From Streptomyces sp. SM10 (GTDB lineage Bacteria > Actinomycetota > Actinomycetes > Streptomycetales > Streptomycetaceae): a DNA stretch of 64,000 nucleotides. The stretch is from NCBI RefSeq assembly GCF_002910915.1, contig NZ_NEUF01000101.1:1-64000 (forward strand), read 5' to 3'. Below the pieces are notes generated by a model that was not told the origin of the DNA, did no database searches, and saw only the letters and a list, made by a program, of their open reading frames with translations. Below are positions 59,890 through 64,000 of the stretch, piece by piece; position 1 is the first letter of the stretch, and every line of letters starts with the position of its first letter. The translations under genes and the position numbers were made by a program.

Positions 59890-59915
59890 CCAGAGATCAA
59901 GCCTTCTTGGTCTCC
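59888..59915 (+). repeat. attR core
   Basis: 28-bp direct repeat of attL with one mismatch. It covers the last codons of sodN (E-T-K-K-A-stop, minus strand), so the integrated element keeps the SodN reading frame intact. Confidence 0.92.
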
Positions 59916-60292
59916 CAGAAGATCGTGTCGATCTGGGCGATCAGGTCCAGAGCCTTCTGGCCCGTGGCCGGGTCGTTCGAACCCTTGGCCGCGGAGAGCG
60001 CCTTCAGGGTGTCGTTGACCAGCTGGTGCAGCTCCGGGAACTTCTCGAAGTGCGGGGGCTTGAAGTAGTCGCTCCAGAGCACCGAGACGTGGTGCTTCGC
60101 GAGCTCGGCACGCTGTTCCTTGATCAGAACGGCGCGCGTGCGGAAGTCCGCGTCCTCGTTGGCCTGGTACTTCTCCTGGACGGCCTTGACGGACTCCGCC
60201 TCGATGCGGGCCTGGGCCGGGTCGTACACACCGCAGGGCAGGTCGCAGTGGGCGCTGACCTTCACCTTGGGGGCAAACAGGCGGGAAAGCAT
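59897..60292 (-). CDS. sodN: Nickel superoxide dismutase
   Basis: A 131-aa enzyme that dismutates superoxide. The nickel hook H-C-D-L-P-C-G-V-Y starts at His15 after a 14-residue leader that must be removed; His15, Cys16 and Cys20 are the Ni ligands in the mature protein. ATG 60292 with AGGAAGGA upstream. Its last five codons lie in attR and came from, or were restored by, the element. It is divergent from sodX, its maturation protease. A small hairpin (60346-60362) lies in its leader region. Confidence 0.97.
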   Translation of the reverse strand: MLSRLFAPKVKVSAHCDLPCGVYDPAQARIEAESVKAVQEKYQANEDADFRTRAVLIKEQRAELAKHHVSVLWSDYFKPPHFEKFPELHQLVNDTLKALSAAKGSNDPATGQKALDLIAQIDTIFWETKKA

Positions 60293-60472
60293 GGAGCTGT
60301 CCTTCCTCGTGATCGTCTTCTCAGGTGGGACATTACTCCGTAGGAAGCCGCTTTTTGCGGCTGCCCCCTAGGGCTTAGGCCAAAAGTCCGGGGCGGGGAC
60401 GAGACCGCTGGCCGAAAATACGAAGCGGTGCGCGAAGGCGTGTACTGGAGGACGGACCGGGAGGTGCCACAG

Positions 60473-60910
60473 ATGCCGGAACCGGCACAGGAGCCGTGGA
60501 GCGGGCGGACGGAGCGCAGACCGTTCCAGGTCGTGGAGGTGACGGGGCCCTCGATGGTGCCCACGCTCTACCACGGGGACTGGTTGCTCGTGCAGCACGG
60601 AGCGCCGGTGCGCCCGGGTGACGTGGTGATCCTGCGTCACCCGTTCCAGCAGGACCTGCTGGTCGTCAAGCGGGCGACAGAGCGGCGCGACGGCGGCTGG
60701 TGGGTGCTGGGCGACAACGCGTACGCGGGCGGGGACAGCACGGACTACGGGGCGGTGCCCGAGGAGCTCGTGCTGGCCCGTGTGCGGGCCCGCTACCGGC
60801 CGCTGAGGAAGGATCAGCGGTCGCCGCTCGGACTGCTCGGCTGGGCGGCGTCCGCGGTGCGCCGTGTGTCGCCGGAGCGTTCGCCCTCCAGGCGCTTGCG
60901 GGCCCGGTAG
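60473..60910 (+). CDS. sodX: Nickel-type superoxide dismutase maturation protease
   Basis: A 145-aa S26-type Ser/Lys protease. Nucleophile Ser27 lies in G-P-S-M-V-P-T-L and general base Lys66 in L-L-V-V-K-R-A; G-D-N-A-Y-A-G-G-D-S closes the fold. Unlike signal peptidases it has no membrane anchor. It is thought to trim the SodN leader to expose the Ni-binding His. ATG 60473 with GGAGG upstream; an earlier start at 60428 is possible. Its last 97 bp overlap the convergent CGNR gene. Confidence 0.92.
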   Translation: MPEPAQEPWSGRTERRPFQVVEVTGPSMVPTLYHGDWLLVQHGAPVRPGDVVILRHPFQQDLLVVKRATERRDGGWWVLGDNAYAGGDSTDYGAVPEELVLARVRARYRPLRKDQRSPLGLLGWAASAVRRVSPERSPSRRLRAR

Positions 60911-61443
60911 GCGGCGACGTTGGCCCGGGTCGCGCAGCGGTCCGAGCAGTACCGTCGCGAGCGGTTGGTGGAGGTGTCGAGGTAGGCGTTGCGGCACGGC
61001 GCCGCCTCGCACAGCCCGAGCCGGTCCACGCCGTGCGAGGTGAGATGGAAGGCGAGGCCCATCGCCGCGATCGCGGCGAAGCCCGCCGTCGCGTTCGACG
61101 GGTGGTCGGCGAGGTGCATGTGCCAGTCCGGGCTGCCGTCCTCGTCGCGGGTGTCGTGGCCGGAGATCTGCGGGCTCACCGGGAACTCCAGCAACAGGGA
61201 GTTGAGCAGGTCGACCGCGAGGGTCTGGTCTCCGCCGTCGGCCGCCTCGAAGACCGCGCGCAGCCGGGCCCGTGCGGACCGGAAGCGGGTCACGTCCGCG
61301 TCCGTCGCGCGGCGGGCGGCCTGGGCGTTGGCACCGAACAGCTCCCGGACGGAGTCGACCGTGGTGAGCGCGTCCTTGCCGCGGCCCGGCTCCTCGGTGT
61401 TGACCAGACGCACGGCATAGTCCGAGTAATAGGCCAATTCCAC
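60814..61443 (-). CDS. CGNR zinc-finger / ABATE-domain regulator-like protein
   Basis: A 209-aa protein. Residues ~1-135 form the ABATE-like region (R-L-V-N-T-E-E-P-G-R-G-K-D-A-L), and ~140-190 the CGNR zinc finger: G-L-C-E-A-A-P-C-R-N-A-Y-L-D then R-Y-C-S-D-R-C-A-T-R-A-N-V-A-A-Y-R. Such proteins are stress-linked putative transcription regulators. GTG 61443 with AAGGA upstream. The 3' 97 bp are antisense to the end of sodX. Divergent from the methyltransferase gene across a palindrome-rich gap. Confidence 0.87.
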   Translation of the reverse strand: MELAYYSDYAVRLVNTEEPGRGKDALTTVDSVRELFGANAQAARRATDADVTRFRSARARLRAVFEAADGGDQTLAVDLLNSLLLEFPVSPQISGHDTRDEDGSPDWHMHLADHPSNATAGFAAIAAMGLAFHLTSHGVDRLGLCEAAPCRNAYLDTSTNRSRRYCSDRCATRANVAAYRARKRLEGERSGDTRRTADAAQPSSPSGDR

Positions 61444-61480
61444 TTGTAGTCCTTACGGTGTCGGTCTATGGTCGGTGTGT

Positions 61481-61508
61481 CGACCAGTGTAATGGTTGGT
61501 CGCCATTA
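61481..61508. promoter_or_regulatory. Overlapping palindromes in the divergent promoter region
   Basis: CGACCA (61481-61486) with TGGTCG (61497-61502), and TAATGG (61490-61495) with CCATTA (61503-61508; 7-bp spacer). The two dyads interlock in the 102-bp gap between the CGNR and methyltransferase genes. Likely operator of one of the neighbours. Confidence 0.55.
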
Positions 61509-61545
61509 ATGGGTCTTACGCACACGGGTTCAGGTGGAGGTTCGA

Positions 61546-62301
61546 GTGACGGCGACGGGTACCGACTGGCAGTCCTGGCAGGAGAGCTGGGACCGGCAGC
61601 AGGAGTGGTACATGCCGGACCGTGAGGAGCGGTTCCGAGTGATGCTGGACATGGTCGAGGCCGTCGTGGGGCCCGAACCGAGAGTGCTCGACCTCGCGTG
61701 CGGTACGGGAAGTATCACGGATCGGCTCCTCAAGCGGTTCCCCCGCGCCACCAGCACCGGCGTCGACCTGGACCCCGCGCTGCTCGCCATCGCGCGCGGC
61801 ACCTTCGAGGGCGACGACCGGGTCACCTTCGTGACGGCCGACCTGAAGGACGCGGCCTGGACCGAGCGGCTGCCCCACACCTCCTACGACGCGGTGCTCA
61901 CCGCCACCGCCCTGCACTGGCTGCACAGCGAACCGCTCGCCGCCCTCTACGGGCAGATCGGCGGAGTGGTCAGGGACGGCGGGGTCTTCATGAACGCGGA
62001 CCACATGATCGACACCGACACCCCGCGCATCAACGCCGCCGAACGCGCCCACCGGCACGCGGCCATGGACCTGGCCAAGGCCGAAGGGGCCGTGGACTGG
62101 CGGGAGTGGTGGGCCCTGGCGGCCACGGACCCGGCCCTCGCGGCACCCACCGCCGAGCGGTTCGCGATCTACGGCGAGCACGCGGACGGTGACATGCCCT
62201 CCGCCCGGTGGCACGCCCGTACCCTGCGCGAGTCCGGCTTCGGCGAGGCGCGCACGGTCTGGTCCTCGCCGTCGGACAGCCTGGTCCTCGCCGTGAAGTA
62301 G
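61546..62301 (+). CDS. Class I SAM-dependent methyltransferase
   Basis: A 251-aa methyltransferase: motif I V-L-D-L-A-C-G-T-G-S-I-T (residues ~46-57), acidic V-D-L-D-P at the end of strand 2, and T-A-T-A-L-H-W-L for motif IV. It resembles trans-aconitate- or UbiE-type small-molecule enzymes; substrate unknown. GTG 61546 is chosen because GGAGG lies 5 nt upstream; GTG 61534 is also in frame. Confidence 0.88.
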   Translation: MTATGTDWQSWQESWDRQQEWYMPDREERFRVMLDMVEAVVGPEPRVLDLACGTGSITDRLLKRFPRATSTGVDLDPALLAIARGTFEGDDRVTFVTADLKDAAWTERLPHTSYDAVLTATALHWLHSEPLAALYGQIGGVVRDGGVFMNADHMIDTDTPRINAAERAHRHAAMDLAKAEGAVDWREWWALAATDPALAAPTAERFAIYGEHADGDMPSARWHARTLRESGFGEARTVWSSPSDSLVLAVK

Positions 62302-62723
62302 AGCGCGACGGGAAGCGAGGAGGGGCGGCTCCGGCTACATCGCCCTGTCCTTGACGGACCGGGCGGCCGTGAGCGCGAAGCTGGGCGCCAGGGCCGGGGA
62401 CGGCGACCTCTGTGCCGCCCAGGGTCAGGAGCCGCCCCGTACGGACTGTGTCGGCGAGGAGCTCCCCGGCGGCCCGGCACCCTGACGACCTGGAGCGACT
62501 CGATGGAGTACGGCGAAGGAGGCACCCCGCAGCGGGGTCCGGAGGCCGTCGGCGGACCGGTGCTCAAGGGCGGCTCGGTGCTGGCCGCGCGGTCCAGCAC
62601 CGGGTATCTCGGAGAGCGGTTCCAGGGTCCGCTGCTCCAGGAGCCGCCCCTCGGCCGGAAGGAGCTGCGCACCCTGCTCCTGAGTCCGGAGGTGCTTCCG
62701 CGGAGGTAGAGGGGGCGCGGGAA
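62302..62723. other. Gene-free, probably decayed region
   Basis: About 420 bp with no ORF of good quality; the best (62503-62709, 68 aa) matches nothing I know. The stretch is flanked by near-identical sequence: CGGGAAGCGAGGAGGGGCGG at 62309-62328 and the same with one G fewer at 62718-62736. It also holds an 11-bp inverted repeat, GGGGCGGCTCC (62322-62332) with 62428-62438. It may be the remains of a lost gene. Confidence 0.5.
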
Positions 62724-62767
62724 GCGAGGAGGGCGGTACGGACCGGGGTCCGTACCGCCCTCCTCGC
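62724..62767 (-). terminator. Terminator of the amino-acid ABC transporter operon
   Basis: Perfect 20-bp stem (62724-62743 with 62748-62767) and CGGG loop, 15 bp after the ATPase gene stop. Confidence 0.92.
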
Positions 62768-62781
62768 CGTTCGCGACGGTG

Positions 62782-63543
62782 TCACAGCACCTTGGACAGG
62801 AACGACTTCGTCCGGTCGTGCTGCGGATTCGTCAGGACGTCGCGCGGGTGGCCGGACTCGACCACGACGCCGTCGTCCATGAAGACCAGCGCGTCGCCGA
62901 CCTCACGGGCGAAGCCCATCTCGTGCGTGACGACGATCATCGTCATGCCGTCCTCGGCCAGGCCGCGCATGACGTCCAGGACATCGCCCACCAGCTCCGG
63001 GTCGAGCGCGGAGGTCGGCTCGTCGAAGAGCATCAGCTTCGGCTCCATGGCCAGGGCGCGGGCGATGGCCACCCGCTGCTGCTGGCCGCCGGAGAGCTGG
63101 GACGGATAGTTCTTCGCCTTGTCGGACAGGCCCACCCGGTCCAGCAGCCGTTCCGCACGGGCCCGGGCGACGGCCTTGGCCTCGCCCTTGACCTGGATCG
63201 GCGCCTCCATGACGTTCTCCAGAGCCGTCATGTGCGGGAACAGGTTGAAGCGCTGGAAGACCATGCCGATGTCCCGGCGCTTCAGCGCGACCTCGCTGTC
63301 CTTGAGCTCGTAGAGCTTGTCGCCCTTCTGGCGGTACCCCACCAGATCGCCGTCGACGTACAGCCGGCCGGCGTTGATCTGCTCCAGGTGGTTGATGCAC
63401 CGCAGGAACGTCGACTTGCCGGAACCGGACGGGCCGATCAGGCAGAAGACCTCACGCGGGGCGACCTCCAGGTCGATGCCCTTGAGGATGTGTGCGGGGC
63501 CGAAGGACTTGTGTACGCCCTCGGCCTTCACCATGGCGGTCAT
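62782..63543 (-). CDS. Amino-acid ABC transporter ATP-binding protein (GlnQ type)
   Basis: A 253-aa ATPase with Walker [11 protein letters not shown]-loop [10 protein letters not shown], signature L-S-G-G-Q-Q-Q-R, Walker B L-M-L-F-D-E-P-T and the switch His in V-V-T-H-E-M-G-F-A. The polar amino acid subgroup is indicated by [16 protein letters not shown] 63543 overlaps the permease stop (ATGA). It powers import with the permease encoded immediately upstream. Confidence 0.94.
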   Translation of the reverse strand: MTAMVKAEGVHKSFGPAHILKGIDLEVAPREVFCLIGPSGSGKSTFLRCINHLEQINAGRLYVDGDLVGYRQKGDKLYELKDSEVALKRRDIGMVFQRFNLFPHMTALENVMEAPIQVKGEAKAVARARAERLLDRVGLSDKAKNYPSQLSGGQQQRVAIARALAMEPKLMLFDEPTSALDPELVGDVLDVMRGLAEDGMTMIVVTHEMGFAREVGDALVFMDDGVVVESGHPRDVLTNPQHDRTKSFLSKVL

Positions 63544-64000
63544 GCGGAGACACCTCCCGAGGGACGGTTGCTGAAGGAGGTGAGGGCGACCTTCGCCCGC
63601 TGGAGCGGGGTCAGCGGCAGGCTTCGCAGCGTGCCCCGGGCGTAGCGGCGCTCCAGGTAGTACTGACCCACGCTGAACACGCTGGTCATGACGATGTACC
63701 AGATGGAGGCGACGAAGAGCATCTCCATGACCGCGTACGAGGTCGAGCCGATCTGCGACGTGGAGCGCAGGAGCTCGTTGTAGGTCACCGCGTAGACCAG
63801 GGAGGAGGTCTTCAGCATGTTGATGAACTCGTTGCCGGTCGGCGGGATGATCACACGCAGCGCCTGCGGCAGCACCACGCGCCGCATGGTCTTCGCCTGG
63901 GTCATGCCGAGCGCGTGCGATGCCTCGGTCTGTCCCTCGTCCACCGACTGGATGCCCGCCCGGACGATCTCCGCCATGTAGGCGGCCTCGTTGAGCGCGA
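63540..64000 (-). CDS. Amino-acid ABC transporter permease (5' end beyond window)
   Basis: The frame is open at the right edge and encodes the C-terminal ~153 residues of a HisM/GlnP-type permease. The EAA loop [16 protein letters not shown] and [11 protein letters not shown] contacts the ATPase. Two or three hydrophobic segments follow, and a ~30-residue basic cytosolic tail ends the protein. Its stop overlaps the ATPase start, so the two are coupled. Confidence 0.9.
   Translation of the reverse strand, partial: ALNEAAYMAEIVRAGIQSVDEGQTEASHALGMTQAKTMRRVVLPQALRVIIPPTGNEFINMLKTSSLVYAVTYNELLRSTSQIGSTSYAVMEMLFVASIWYIVMTSVFSVGQYYLERRYARGTLRSLPLTPLQRAKVALTSFSNRPSGGVSA

Larger units (their letters stand above)
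42040..59915. mobile_element. Integrative (mobilizable) element inserted in the 3' end of sodN
   Basis: About 17.85 kb between direct repeats attL and attR. The right end carries a tyrosine integrase, an Xis-like protein and an XRE regulator. The centre carries a MobC-relaxase operon, an oriT-like region and a DUF3631 ATPase. The left half is cargo: an NLR-like module, an HNH protein, Nudix, an XRE-TPR regulator, and a phosphotransferase/methyltransferase/HAD group. There is no FtsK/SpoIIIE-type Tra protein and no recognisable RepSA or Prim-Pol, so it looks mobilizable rather than self-transmissible. Several left-hand genes have lower third-position GC than the host genes. Confidence 0.9.

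Noticed and set aside
62503..62709. 68-aa ORF between the methyltransferase and ABC transporter genes
   Set aside because: Weak coding character and no recognisable motif; described as part of a decayed region.

Overview
The window is very GC-rich, with strong third-position GC bias, GTG and TTG starts, WhiB-like and SigB-type regulators, and the nrdAB, dasRABCD-nagB, wblE, sigH and sodN-sodX blocks in the order I remember from Streptomyces coelicolor. It is therefore almost certainly a Streptomyces core-chromosome segment, interrupted by one integrated element of about 17.85 kb.

Layout. 1-4 kb: an HD-domain protein cut by the window edge, a TPR protein, peptide deformylase and a secreted M15 peptidase. 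4-9.4 kb: the class Ia ribonucleotide reductase operon (nrdA, nrdB, nrdS) behind a cobalamin riboswitch core and paired NrdR boxes. 9.5-18.4 kb: a monocarboxylate-type symporter, then the N-acetylglucosamine/chitobiose regulon (dasR divergent from dasABC-dasD, convergent with nagB) with DasR-responsive elements. 18.8-24.6 kb: a PdtaS-like sensor kinase, wblE, a lipid kinase, and the sigH/anti-sigma pair. 24.6-31.3 kb: an antiporter, a PLP deaminase, an amidase, an nsrR-hmp nitric-oxide module with two operator candidates, and a FAD-oxidase pseudogene. 31.5-34.1 kb: a family 2B encapsulin shell gene followed by a polyprenyl transferase cargo candidate. 34-42 kb: accessory metabolic genes, a LysR-cupin pair and the snpA/snpR secreted protease pair.

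42.04-59.92 kb is an integrative, probably mobilizable element inserted at the 3' end of sodN (nickel superoxide dismutase). It carries integrase, Xis and XRE regulator at the right end; a MobC-relaxase operon, an oriT-like palindrome and a DUF3631 ATPase in the middle; and cargo on the left. The attL and attR cores are 28 bp with one mismatch. Similarity runs about 105 bp further, so the 3' end of the integrase gene reproduces the hairpin terminator that lies downstream of sodN on the chromosomal side.

The most interesting cargo is a two-gene module. A 124-aa protein with two membrane segments carries two C-terminal copies of a TG-x-A-x-A...G-x-A-x-[TS]-G motif. It lies 19 bp upstream of a 914-aa NB-ARC/TPR (NLR-like) protein that carries two copies of the same motif at its N terminus. 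This layout matches an amyloid-type NLR-to-membrane-effector signalling pair and suggests an abortive-infection system. An HNH protein lies next to it, and further along are an atypical phosphotransferase, a methyltransferase and a HAD protein.

59.9-64 kb: sodN, sodX, a CGNR regulator overlapping sodX antisense, a methyltransferase, a decayed region, and an amino-acid ABC transporter running off the right edge.
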